Below, piece after piece: positions 7,424-14,456 of a stretch of 22,176 nt of DNA. The position numbers and the translations under genes are program-made. Numbering within the stretch: the first letter of the stretch is position 1; every line of letters starts with the position of its first letter. The stretch spans positions 1 through 22,176 of the forward strand of contig UROD01000009.1 in NCBI GenBank assembly GCA_900549365.1, read 5' to 3'. Below the pieces are notes generated by a model. That model was given only the letters and a program-made list of their open reading frames with translations. It was not told where the DNA came from and made no database searches. The DNA comes from an uncultured Rickettsiales bacterium (lineage in GTDB: Bacteria > Pseudomonadota > Alphaproteobacteria > Rs-D84).

Positions 7424-7492
7424 AATCCGTGCCCTTTGCTGTATATTTTTTACGGTTATTGCATAAAATCAAGCGATTTATGATTTTTACAC

Positions 7493-7521
7493 TTGAAATT
7501 ATTTTTTTAACCATGTATAGT
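7493..7521 (+). promoter_or_regulatory. tRNA-Thr promoter
   Basis: TTGAAA (7493-7498), 17-bp spacer, TATAGT (7516-7521), ending ten bases before the mature tRNA 5' end. Confidence 0.7.
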
Positions 7522-7531
7522 AAAGCCCGTT

Positions 7532-7607
7532 GCCAGTTTAGCTCAGCTGGTAGAGCATCTGATTTGTAATCAGAGGGTCGTTGGTTCAAGTCCGACAACT
7601 GGCACCA
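7532..7607 (+). tRNA. tRNA-Thr (anticodon UGU)
   Basis: Full cloverleaf: acceptor GCCAGTT/AACTGGC, D arm TAGCTCAGCTGGTAGAGCA, anticodon stem CTGAT/ATCAG with loop TTTGTAA (anticodon TGT), T arm with GGTTCAAGTCC, discriminator A and an encoded CCA. The 3' end borders an AT-richer block of defence-type genes, a common insertion context, but no duplicated tRNA end was found. Confidence 0.95.
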
Positions 7608-7611
7608 GAAT

Positions 7612-7635
7612 TACCGCGGTCACCCGCGGTTTTTT
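7612..7635 (+). terminator. tRNA-Thr terminator
   Basis: Stem ACCGCGG/CCGCGGT with loop TCAC and then a run of six T, directly after the tRNA. The last codons and stop of the convergent nuclease fragment (7620) fall inside it. Confidence 0.8.
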
Positions 7636-8222
7636 GTTTGGTTATTGTACTTTTTGCCTTTTGGTATCTGAGGAAAAGTAACAACACCATACTCATTTTT
7701 CAAAATAGCGTTCAGACAAGATCTGGCAAACTTCTTATTACCTGTATCTTTCACAAATGTAACAACATTGAACAAGTCGGTCGTTTTTATCAACGATACT
7801 TGATTGTTTTTTGCTATATCTTTACATGCTTTTGTAAAATCCAATGTTCTTGCACTCGGTTGTTTCAGACGCATAGGATTACCAAACAAAAGCAGTTTTA
7901 TCGGCTTAGAAGAGTCAACCTTAGGTTCATTGTAATACTCTCCCTTGTTTGTAAGCAATTGACTTAGTTTATTTTTATCTATATCTTTATTGTCCTTGCC
8001 TTCACTTTCCCCAATTAACACACAATCGTCAAGTTCTGCAAGATGATCTATTTCTAAATCTTTTTTGAAAAAATTATACTGCTTGGCGTCCACCCCCAAT
8101 AATCCCAAAGCCAAATTTACAGCATTTTCCAGAACCTTACCTTTACCAAACAATAAGTTTTTCAACAGATGTTCTTCCTTTATTTTGCCCTCTAATTCAT
8201 TTTTAGTTTTTTGCAACATCAT
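7620..8222 (-). CDS. Putative PD-(D/E)xK nuclease, C-terminal half of a frameshifted gene
   Basis: 200 residues from the first ATG. Seen: a coiled coil (LQKTKNELEGKIKEEHLL), LFGKGKVLENAV near 24-35, then a hydrophobic strand leading into GESEGKD at 71-77, and KLLLFGN and LIKTTDLFNVV strands later. The pattern Glu32 ... Asp65/66 ... Glu72-x-Glu74-Gly-Lys fits a PD-(D/E)xK-type nuclease core with a variant ExE(K) motif; this is inference. The frame is open 22 codons upstream of the ATG into the previous gene's end and reads NELNRQIQDIDGKI, which continues the coiled coil. There is no good ribosome-binding site before the ATG. It is therefore most likely the second half of the gene at 8255-9034, separated by a one-base loss in an A run. 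C-terminal codons run into the tRNA terminator. Confidence 0.6.
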   Translation of the reverse strand: MMLQKTKNELEGKIKEEHLLKNLLFGKGKVLENAVNLALGLLGVDAKQYNFFKKDLEIDHLAELDDCVLIGESEGKDNKDIDKNKLSQLLTNKGEYYNEPKVDSSKPIKLLLFGNPMRLKQPSARTLDFTKACKDIAKNNQVSLIKTTDLFNVVTFVKDTGNKKFARSCLNAILKNEYGVVTFPQIPKGKKYNNQTKNRG

Positions 8223-8254
8223 TATTTTGCCGTCTATATCTTGAATCTGCCTAT

Positions 8255-9034
8255 TTAACTCATTTTCTGATGCGTTCTGTATACTTCATCAGAAACCCAT
8301 TCTGGGGGTGTTTCCGTGCTATCTGCATCAGAACAATACAAGTCCGATGCCAACTTCACCAAAACCTTCCCGACAACCTTTGCTCGTTCAGAAAATGGAC
8401 TAGAAAATGGGTCAGAAAAGCCATGCTCCAACGCTGGTTTAGGTATTATTAATAACTTCCCATGTTTCTTACCACATGTTCCCCAAAGCCCGACAGGACG
8501 TCCTCCTCTTGTTTCTAAAACTGGCTGTAGAGATTTCGTTTCCAAACAATTCTCAAAAGAAACCGAATATGAGATATATTGCAACAAAGGCACAAGTAAA
8601 TTTTGAATATTCGACGGTTTTGCGCTAATATTCTTACCCTCGAGCACACAGGATATTAAGTTACCAACTTTCAATACATCATATGCTTTTTTCTTAAAGA
8701 TATGCCATCCCTGAGAATCATCGCGCGCCTTTTTAGCATATTTAATTTCATTATTTTGGCAGGCTATTGCTATTACGACTTTGCCCGCGTCCAATGCTAA
8801 TTCTATCTCTCTTTCCCAGTGCTCAAAATATGCAGCGGCAATCTTACTATTTTCTTCCCCGAGCGTCACATCTCCATTTGCAAACGACATTTTATCTTTA
8901 AAATCCAACTCATGATTTATTGCATCCAAATCAAAAAACACTACATCGTAGTCATCCAAAGATTTATTCTTCAGAATTGACACTTCTTCCACATCAGGTA
9001 TCTCAAAACCAACCGAGACGATTTTTACCGCCAT
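8255..9034 (-). CDS. Putative defence-associated protein, N-terminal half of a frameshifted gene
   Basis: 259 residues. The start has GGAG nine bases upstream and a promoter at 9071-9098. The N-terminus alternates strands and helices (VKIVSVGFEI, YDVVFFDLDAI, GKVVIAIACQN), like a Rossmann or amidotransferase-like fold; no catalytic motif is certain. The C-terminus reaches TPPEWVSDEVYRT, which looks like the linker into the coiled coil of the next frame. The stop TAA at 8255-8257 follows an A4 run (CAGAAAATGAG). One additional A would join it to the downstream nuclease-like half as one protein of about 480 residues. Either the gene is inactivated, a -1 ribosomal shift occurs, or the base is an assembly error. 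It is AT-richer than the flanking chromosome, which fits acquisition. Confidence 0.7.
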   Translation of the reverse strand: MAVKIVSVGFEIPDVEEVSILKNKSLDDYDVVFFDLDAINHELDFKDKMSFANGDVTLGEENSKIAAAYFEHWEREIELALDAGKVVIAIACQNNEIKYAKKARDDSQGWHIFKKKAYDVLKVGNLISCVLEGKNISAKPSNIQNLLVPLLQYISYSVSFENCLETKSLQPVLETRGGRPVGLWGTCGKKHGKLLIIPKPALEHGFSDPFSSPFSERAKVVGKVLVKLASDLYCSDADSTETPPEWVSDEVYRTHQKMS

Positions 9035-9070
9035 TTTTATTTCTCCATGTATTTATACTTTGCTATGTTG

Positions 9071-9098
9071 TATATAGATAAAAAAACACCCTTTTCAA
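9071..9098 (-). promoter_or_regulatory. Putative promoter of the split nuclease gene
   Basis: TTGAAA (9093-9098), 16-bp spacer, TATATA (9071-9076) on the minus strand, about 35 bp before the start codon. Confidence 0.45.
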
Positions 9099-9186
9099 CC
9101 TAATAATCTCACGTTTTTTATAAATTAGAATCAATGATCATTTATTTTCTGGTGTTTTTGTGTTTGTTTTAGTATGATTTTCAATT

Positions 9187-10170
9187 ATGGTTGGAAAGCA
9201 GAAATCTTTAAAAAACAAAACCATCGACTTCTCGTTGGATGATGGTATTGCATTTTTCAATCGATGTCTTTCAAGAGACAGCGACTTGTCTTTGGACAAT
9301 ATATTAAACAAAACCATAAACGGTGATACTTTCGAAATAATGAAATTTTTACCAAGGAAATTTGTAGATTTGTTGATTGTTGATCCACCGTACAACCTGT
9401 CCAAAGATTATAATGGAAATAAATTCAATGAAATGCACACGCAAGCATACATTGATTATACAGAAAAATGGTTAAAATTGGTAACACCCTTGTTGAAAGA
9501 CGAGGCGTCTGTCTATGTATGCTGCGACTGGAAAACCAGTTTAATTATTGGAAATATTTTACCAAAATATTTGAACATCAGAAATCGCATAACTTGGCAA
9601 AGAGAAAAAGGCCGCGGCGCAAAAGAAAACTGGAAAAACTCTATGGAGGACATTTGGTTTGCAACTAATAACGGCAGATGGGTTTTTAATCTAGACGATG
9701 TAAAAATTCGTCGCAAGGTTATTGCACCATATAAACAAGACGGTAAGCCCAAAGATTGGATTGATTCTGCCGCCGGAAAATACAGAGATACGTGCCCTTC
9801 AAATTTCTGGGATGATATATCTATTCCATATTGGTCTATGCCAGAGAATACCGCACATCCAACCCAAAAACCCGAGAAACTTATTGCAAAACTCATTCTT
9901 GCCAGTTCAAATAAAGGCGATGTAGTTTTTGACCCGTTTCTTGGCAGTGGCACAACGTCTGTTGTTGCAAAAAAACTCGGTCGTAAATATGTAGGCATAG
10001 AATTAGACAAAACATATTGTGCTTGGGCAGAAAAGCGTCTTGAAACAGCCGAGAGTGAGCCAACCATACAAGGGTATACAGACGGTGTATTTTGGGAACG
10101 CAACACGAATGCAGAGCAAAACAAAAAATCAACAACAAAGAGTACATCCAATGAAATCGGTCTTTTCTGA
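9187..10170 (+). CDS. Type II adenine-specific DNA methyltransferase, beta class
   Basis: A 327-residue S-adenosylmethionine-dependent DNA methyltransferase. Catalytic motif IV DPPYN is at 66-70, which predicts N6-adenine methylation. The AdoMet motif FDPFLGSGTTSVVAKKLG lies later, at about 248-265. This order (IV before I, with the target-recognition part between) defines the beta class. HPTQKP at 224-229 is also typical. The recognition sequence cannot be read from the protein. Core similarity begins near residue 43, and there is no clear ribosome-binding site before the chosen ATG, so the start is uncertain. It overlaps the following endonuclease gene by 20 bp. It protects host DNA from that enzyme. 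Both genes are AT-rich compared with neighbours, suggesting transfer. Confidence 0.93.
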   Translation: MVGKQKSLKNKTIDFSLDDGIAFFNRCLSRDSDLSLDNILNKTINGDTFEIMKFLPRKFVDLLIVDPPYNLSKDYNGNKFNEMHTQAYIDYTEKWLKLVTPLLKDEASVYVCCDWKTSLIIGNILPKYLNIRNRITWQREKGRGAKENWKNSMEDIWFATNNGRWVFNLDDVKIRRKVIAPYKQDGKPKDWIDSAAGKYRDTCPSNFWDDISIPYWSMPENTAHPTQKPEKLIAKLILASSNKGDVVFDPFLGSGTTSVVAKKLGRKYVGIELDKTYCAWAEKRLETAESEPTIQGYTDGVFWERNTNAEQNKKSTTKSTSNEIGLF

Positions 10171-10801
10171 TAACGAAGTTATCAAAAAATTTGAATCAGA
10201 GGTTTTGAATGAATTAAATGCCAACCTCCGTGATTTGCGCATAAATGCATCCCCGCGTACTGTTGGCGATGCCGCCCAAGATGTGATAGAAACTTACTTT
10301 GCTGACAAGTTGCCAACATATATGGGGCAGTCCATAAACGAAAAATTCGCCAGACGCGCGATGGCCGACGTCGCTTTCACTGATGTGCACGGAAATTATG
10401 TAATTGTTGATGTAAAAACTCACAATGAAGAAACTGCATTCAACATGCCTAATTTGACATCTGTCGAAAGATTGTCCAGGTTTTATCAAGATGATTCTAA
10501 TTATTTCTCGTTATTGATAGCGAAATACAATTTAGAAAATGGAGAACCCAAATTTGATAAAGTCATTTTTATTCCAATCGAATATCTGGATTGGAGTTGC
10601 CTGACAATAGGTGCACTGGGGTGGGGACAGATTCAGATTGCTAATGCTAAGATTATCAACGTAAATTATAAACAAACCCGTAAAGAGTGGATGTTAAAGT
10701 TATGCGACGCCTTGGATTTGTTTTATCCAAACGAAATCGAAAAAATTAATAACAGAATTGCCCATTTTAAGTCAATACGAGCTTTCTGGGAGAATAAATA
10801 A
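10151..10801 (+). CDS. Type II restriction endonuclease (PD-(D/E)xK)
   Basis: 216 residues, immediately downstream of and overlapping the methyltransferase gene, the classic type II layout. Asp73 in MADVAFTD, followed by VIVDVKT at 84-90, gives D..D-x-K (Asp73, Asp87, Lys89), the PD-(D/E)xK metal-binding active site. The segment FNMPNLTSVERL after it and a helical C-terminus are seen. It would cut unmethylated copies of the site modified by its partner. The ATG at 10151 was chosen because it is the first start with an acceptable AAGAG upstream; the same frame stays open 44 codons further into the methyltransferase gene, but that part is just overlap. The specificity is unknown. The family assignment rests on the motif and on the position. 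Confidence 0.85.
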   Translation: MKSVFSDNEVIKKFESEVLNELNANLRDLRINASPRTVGDAAQDVIETYFADKLPTYMGQSINEKFARRAMADVAFTDVHGNYVIVDVKTHNEETAFNMPNLTSVERLSRFYQDDSNYFSLLIAKYNLENGEPKFDKVIFIPIEYLDWSCLTIGALGWGQIQIANAKIINVNYKQTRKEWMLKLCDALDLFYPNEIEKINNRIAHFKSIRAFWENK

Positions 10802-10808
10802 CCGCCCG

Positions 10809-11873
10809 CTAACGTTGGTGTTGGGCCACTTTGTGTATCAGGTCTTTATAAATTTCTGTTTCGTGTTTTAATGAATCTGCAACTGTTTTGAAATATTCTG
10901 TGCGGTCGGCGTAATCGAACAGGTTCAAAACCGTGTGCTGCAAATCGTACACCTTTTCCGCCAGTTTATACAGCGATACGTTTTCAGGGGATTTGCGCGG
11001 AACAATATTTATTTTTTCGTTCGCGCCCAGATATTTTACCGTGTTATCACCGCGCTGGTAAAATATGCCACCAACGCCGTTTCCCGCGTCCAATGAATGC
11101 GACAAGACATATGGCACATTGTAATACTTTGCGCGCGTTGTTGTCGCAAAGCATTTGAACACTGGTTGATAAATCAATGTGCGATATGGCGATGCCTGTA
11201 ACGATGCAACCACGGGGTGTTTTGTTTTGTTGCGTCCAGGGGTAATATCACAGGTTGCTTTGGGCCCCTTGCGGATTTTTGATATCTGCGGGAAACCCAA
11301 ACTGTTTGATACCAAACCCATTTCTGATGCATTTGTGAACACGTAATCCCCAATACACAGTTGAAACGCACTGGGGCATGTTAAAAATGTTTCTGTATTT
11401 GTACCCGCAAATCCGATTCTGGCCTCTGGCTGGTGCAGGCGTTCAACAATCAACATACGATCTTTTGTGCCAATTCGGTCAGCAATATGAAACTGGGGTT
11501 CAATGTCGCGCTTTTCGTCCACCAACATCAGTTGTCCCAACCACATTCCAACGCGAATCTTGTCAAACCAATCCAGTAACGTGTTGATTTCGGTGGCAGT
11601 GATGGCATTGCCCGCCAGTACTTTGTCTAATATGATTTTGGTGGCGGCCTCTAAATCCCCAAATTTGGTATTGCACGCGGTACATGCCGGAAATGTCAGT
11701 TTACCAAAAGTAATCTGCTTTTCAGTCAACGCGCCAAAATTACAAACGTGATCATAACTGCCCACCAGTTTGCTGAGCCACTGGGGAATAACGTGTTCTT
11801 TGTTTTTGTTTTCTGGTTTTTTACCACAAAAAATACACTGCTGTGCCAATTTATTGTCCTCTTTGTTAGACAT
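10809..11873 (-). CDS. HNH-like zinc-binding endonuclease domain protein
   Basis: 354 residues from the ATG at 11871-11873; a TTG five codons upstream is a less likely start. The N-terminal 75 residues carry a Cys13-x2-Cys16 pair, then KEHVIPQWL (Glu26-His27), then ACTACN (Cys64-x2-Cys67). That is the zinc-stabilised beta-beta-alpha arrangement of HNH nucleases of the EHVIP type. The remaining 280 residues are not recognised. It converges on the restriction endonuclease gene with only seven bases between stop codons, which suggests it belongs to the same defence block, although its base composition is closer to the chromosome. No ribosome-binding site is visible; TATAAT directly abuts the ATG. 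Nuclease function is inferred from the motif. Confidence 0.75.
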   Translation of the reverse strand: MSNKEDNKLAQQCIFCGKKPENKNKEHVIPQWLSKLVGSYDHVCNFGALTEKQITFGKLTFPACTACNTKFGDLEAATKIILDKVLAGNAITATEINTLLDWFDKIRVGMWLGQLMLVDEKRDIEPQFHIADRIGTKDRMLIVERLHQPEARIGFAGTNTETFLTCPSAFQLCIGDYVFTNASEMGLVSNSLGFPQISKIRKGPKATCDITPGRNKTKHPVVASLQASPYRTLIYQPVFKCFATTTRAKYYNVPYVLSHSLDAGNGVGGIFYQRGDNTVKYLGANEKINIVPRKSPENVSLYKLAEKVYDLQHTVLNLFDYADRTEYFKTVADSLKHETEIYKDLIHKVAQHQR

Positions 11874-11910
11874 ATTATATATTGACAAATAAATTTTTCC
11901 ACAACAAAAT

Positions 11911-11931
11911 GCCCTCCCCGCATGGGAGGGG
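11911..11931 (-). terminator. Hairpin after the 173-aa membrane protein
   Basis: CCCTCCC/GGGAGGG stem with a CGCAT loop, followed on the minus strand by ATTTTGTT. The T tract is weak, so termination is only likely. Confidence 0.5.
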
Positions 11932-11957
11932 CGTACCAGACACCAAGTACATAATTA

Positions 11958-12479
11958 TTATCGGTCGTGACGCGGGCGGTAATTACGGTGTGATACGGCG
12001 CGGTCATCATCGTCATATTCGTCATCATCATATTCCGTATCGTCCAAGTCGGACGCGTTGGCATAATAATTTGGGTTGTTTATTTCGTCCAACCAACGGC
12101 GAATATTTCCATGCCGGCGCGCATAGCGTTTGACCCCCATCATCAACGCCGCCGCAATCATTTTTTCCATGTCTGATTGACTGATGTGGTCTGCAACATG
12201 GTCGCGAATATTTTCGGTGATTGCGCGCACCGCGCCACGTGCACGACGCAACACAGAATGTCGGCGGCGGCGCACCACAATAATTTCACGAATCCACATT
12301 GCAATTAAAAATGCAATCATTGGCACAGCCGCACAAACAATAAAATATTTATACACCGCGTCTGAACAAAACGGCAGACCAAACAATGTCGCGCACGTAT
12401 TAGGCAAATGCAGCAATATCACCGCGATAATTTCATACAAGAAAAATACAGTTGTGCAAATTTTTAATCTGAAAAACAT
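11958..12479 (-). CDS. Small membrane protein with acidic C-terminal tail
   Basis: 173 residues, not recognised. Seen: a hydrophobic segment at about 8-30, a second at about 45-66, then an Arg-rich stretch (VRRRRHSVLRRAR) just after it. A soluble helical region carries a DMEKMIAAALMMGVKRYARR segment. The tail is strongly acidic (DDTEYDDDEYDDDD) and ends in a basic RNYRPRHDR. Two membrane segments and the positive-inside rule place the C-terminal part in the cytoplasm. G-rich sequence lies ahead of the ATG as a possible ribosome-binding site. It stands alone between two terminators. No function is offered. Confidence 0.75.
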   Translation of the reverse strand: MFFRLKICTTVFFLYEIIAVILLHLPNTCATLFGLPFCSDAVYKYFIVCAAVPMIAFLIAMWIREIIVVRRRRHSVLRRARGAVRAITENIRDHVADHISQSDMEKMIAAALMMGVKRYARRHGNIRRWLDEINNPNYYANASDLDDTEYDDDEYDDDDRAVSHRNYRPRHDR

Positions 12480-12553
12480 TCTGCGCCCCCCATTGGTTTA
12501 TGTACCACTATTTTTGCATATGTGGCGCATCATGTCATCGGGAACGATTTCAT

Positions 12554-12580
12554 AAAAAAACACCGCACGAACGTGCGGTG
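12554..12580 (-). terminator. cvpA terminator
   Basis: CACCGCACG/CGTGCGGTG stem with AA loop (12561-12580), followed on the minus strand by seven T, shortly after the cvpA stop. Confidence 0.8.
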
Positions 12581-12600
12581 AATAATTTCTGATATGCGCC

Positions 12601-13353
12601 CTATTCTGCATCAATATCAGGGTTGGCGGCATCGCGTGCCTCTGCGGCACGGGCGGCAGTTTCAATCTGTAATAATTGATTTTCCAGTGCGGTGCGTTCC
12701 GACGATTTGTACCCTGTTTCAGGGGCCGCACCATCTGCTGATTTTGTGGTGTCATTTGCTTTCTTGGCAGAATCTAACACCGCCGGATTTATCAAATTAT
12801 TATAGATTTCAATCGATTCCCGCGAACCCGCCATATCGCGCGCCAGCAACTTGTTTTCAGTTCCTGGGACGAACCATTCGTCCAACTTTACCGCCGTCAA
12901 CTGCATAACCGGACGCGTGCGCGCATCGGCAATCCACTGGGGCATTTGCGGTGCATCAGAATAATACCACAGCATAATCCAATACACGACGCCCATAACG
13001 AATATACCGCGCACAATACCAAATATTACGCCCAATGTATGGTCGGTAACCTTTATCATACTGGCCTGAATTTTGTCGCGCAATTTCTGGTTAAAGAAAC
13101 CAACCAACAACAAAATCGCAAAGAACACAATAAAGTATGACGCGACCAATGTTCCAACCGTTGAATCCGTCAGGTTAAACCAACGTTGCAACAGTGAATC
13201 CAACAATGGGGATGCAAATCGCGCAGACACCGCCGCCGCAACCCATGACAGGGTTGCGATTGTTTCGAAAACCCCACCACGAATTGTTGCCCAAACAGTG
13301 GATGCCAATAAAACACCTACATAGACGTAATCCAGTACTGTTAAATCAAACAT
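12601..13353 (-). CDS. cvpA: CvpA family inner-membrane protein
   Basis: 250 residues. The N-terminal 160 fit CvpA (named for colicin V production; the family is linked to envelope and bile stress): four hydrophobic segments at about 8-24, 30-45, 68-85 and 108-130. The first loop carries an RGGVFETIATL segment, as in the family, and the third segment is followed by GIVRGIF. The C-terminal 90 residues are a hydrophilic Ala-rich tail, longer than in the smallest members. It starts 36 bases after the thioredoxin-fold gene stop with GGGGA as a ribosome-binding site, so the two genes form an operon ended by the hairpin at 12554. Confidence 0.85.
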   Translation of the reverse strand: MFDLTVLDYVYVGVLLASTVWATIRGGVFETIATLSWVAAAVSARFASPLLDSLLQRWFNLTDSTVGTLVASYFIVFFAILLLVGFFNQKLRDKIQASMIKVTDHTLGVIFGIVRGIFVMGVVYWIMLWYYSDAPQMPQWIADARTRPVMQLTAVKLDEWFVPGTENKLLARDMAGSRESIEIYNNLINPAVLDSAKKANDTTKSADGAAPETGYKSSERTALENQLLQIETAARAAEARDAANPDIDAE

Positions 13354-13389
13354 TTGATGTCCCCAGCGGTTCTGTTACTTGCGGCGTGA

Positions 13390-13968
13390 TTATTTTTTCT
13401 TGCGAATCAGAACAAATCCCAATGCCGCAACCAGTACAATCAACAAACCATAAAAGTATGCTGTTGTGCCGTGCTTTACATCATTTTTTTTTTGCGCGGT
13501 TTCATCAGATGCCGCAGTCGCACTGTATTCAGAAATCGCATTTGCACGATCAGCATGTGCGGCCTTGAACCCTTCGGCGTCTTGTTCATATGCCTTGCGG
13601 TTTTCAGCGGCGGTTGCCTTGTCAGCATCGCTCATATCTGCTTCGACAGCGTTACGCAAATCCTGTTGCATGAAATCTGCATATCCTTGGAAGCATTTGT
13701 CGCCGATAACGATTACAGGCACGCCACCAGAATCATATTCACATTTTGCCAATGCATCTTGGAATTTTTCAACATTTTCAGGAACCATAACGTTGATTTC
13801 ACTGACCGACAGTGTTGGATATTCATAGACCAACTGGCCCTCGATAAAATCACGGGCGTGATGACAGTGTGGACATGTTGGCGAATGATAAATAGCAATA
13901 TCCGCAGCAGACGCCGCACCAAACACAGCCATACCCAATACAGCCGACAAAATAGATAATTTTTTCAT
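13390..13968 (-). CDS. Membrane-anchored thioredoxin-fold protein (CPHC)
   Basis: 192 residues. Start ATG at 13966-13968, chosen because AAAGGAG lies just upstream and it opens a signal peptide (MKKLSILSAV.., ending SAA); an upstream in-frame start adds 17 residues without features. The mature part begins DIAIYHSPTCPHC: the CPHC redox motif (Cys32, Cys35) as in DsbA-type proteins, but on a glutaredoxin-sized domain, with GGVPVIVIGDKCFQG at 81-95 supplying the cis-Pro (84). A charged helical linker (about 100-160) leads to a C-terminal membrane segment and RKKK. A periplasmic thiol-disulfide role tethered to the inner membrane is inferred. It is the first gene of the pair with cvpA and has a strong promoter. 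Confidence 0.85.
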   Translation of the reverse strand: MKKLSILSAVLGMAVFGAASAADIAIYHSPTCPHCHHARDFIEGQLVYEYPTLSVSEINVMVPENVEKFQDALAKCEYDSGGVPVIVIGDKCFQGYADFMQQDLRNAVEADMSDADKATAAENRKAYEQDAEGFKAAHADRANAISEYSATAASDETAQKKNDVKHGTTAYFYGLLIVLVAALGFVLIRKKK

Positions 13969-13990
13969 TTTTTCTCCTTTTCCTGCCGTG

Positions 13991-14019
13991 ATTATAGAAA
14001 GACCGCGCAGGTGGCGCAA
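13991..14019 (-). promoter_or_regulatory. Promoter of the thioredoxin-fold/cvpA operon
   Basis: TTGCGC (14014-14019), 17-bp spacer, TATAAT (13991-13996) on the minus strand; predicted leader is short. Confidence 0.65.
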
Positions 14020-14042
14020 GACATTTTTTCAAAATATCTGAA

Positions 14043-14348
14043 TTACAACTGGCTGTGATTCATTAGACGCACATCGTCAAATTCTGCGTATCGGCCGAAC
14101 ATCGCGCGGGCAAAGGGGCACAAGGGTATAATCTTGCGATGTTGTTGTCGCGCCAGATTGCATACCTGACGTACCAGATTTCGACCAACCTGTGCATTGC
14201 GATATTCGGGCACAACCGCGGTATGGTCGATAACAAATTTATCAATGCCAACGCGAAAGAATGTAATTTCACCGATATGCCGTCCTGACACGTCGGCACT
14301 GAACCCCAGACCATTTGAATACAGCGTATATGTAATTTTATCTGGCAT
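14043..14348 (-). CDS. Small GNAT-family N-acetyltransferase-like protein
   Basis: 101 residues, matching the minimal GNAT family (PF14542 type, YjdJ-like). Seen: FVIDHTAVVPEYR at 38-50, the acetyl-CoA-binding loop variant NAQVGRNLV at 51-59, and IIPLCPFARAMF at 73-84, which is the characteristic PxCPF end of this family. The start at 14346-14348 was chosen over starts further upstream because GGGGGA lies seven bases before it, the length fits the family (about 90-100), and the upstream part overlaps the ldh terminator. An extended -10 promoter lies at 14374-14382. The substrate is unknown. Confidence 0.82.
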   Translation of the reverse strand: MPDKITYTLYSNGLGFSADVSGRHIGEITFFRVGIDKFVIDHTAVVPEYRNAQVGRNLVRQVCNLARQQHRKIIPLCPFARAMFGRYAEFDDVRLMNHSQL

Positions 14349-14373
14349 GTAAAAATCCCCCATCTGTATGCAA

Positions 14374-14382
14374 ATTATACCA
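14374..14382 (-). promoter_or_regulatory. Extended -10 promoter of the GNAT gene
   Basis: TGGTATAAT on the minus strand, with the start codon about 25 bases downstream and the ldh terminator immediately upstream. Confidence 0.5.
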
Positions 14383-14417
14383 ATGGGGGTAATGATATTA
14401 AATATGATTGAATCCAT

Positions 14418-14441
14418 AAAAAAACGGGGGCAATGCCCCCG
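14418..14441 (-). terminator. ldh terminator
   Basis: CGGGGGC/GCCCCCG stem with a three-base loop (14425-14441) followed on the minus strand by seven T, just after the ldh stop. Confidence 0.85.
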
Positions 14442-14456
14442 AATTGTTTCCACGGA

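Noticed and set aside
8250..8275. Classical programmed -1 frameshift site
   Set aside because: The sequence CAGAAAATGAG does not match the X-XXY-YYZ slippery heptamer and no upstream Shine-Dalgarno-like stimulator was evident, so a mutation or assembly error is more likely.
9513..10151. 212-residue frame antisense to the methyltransferase
   Set aside because: It fully overlaps a gene with intact methyltransferase motifs; codon pattern and content look like a shadow.
10801..10830. Duplicated tRNA-Thr 3' end marking an island boundary
   Set aside because: No copy of the tRNA end (GACAACTGGCACCA) was seen at the far side of the AT-rich block.
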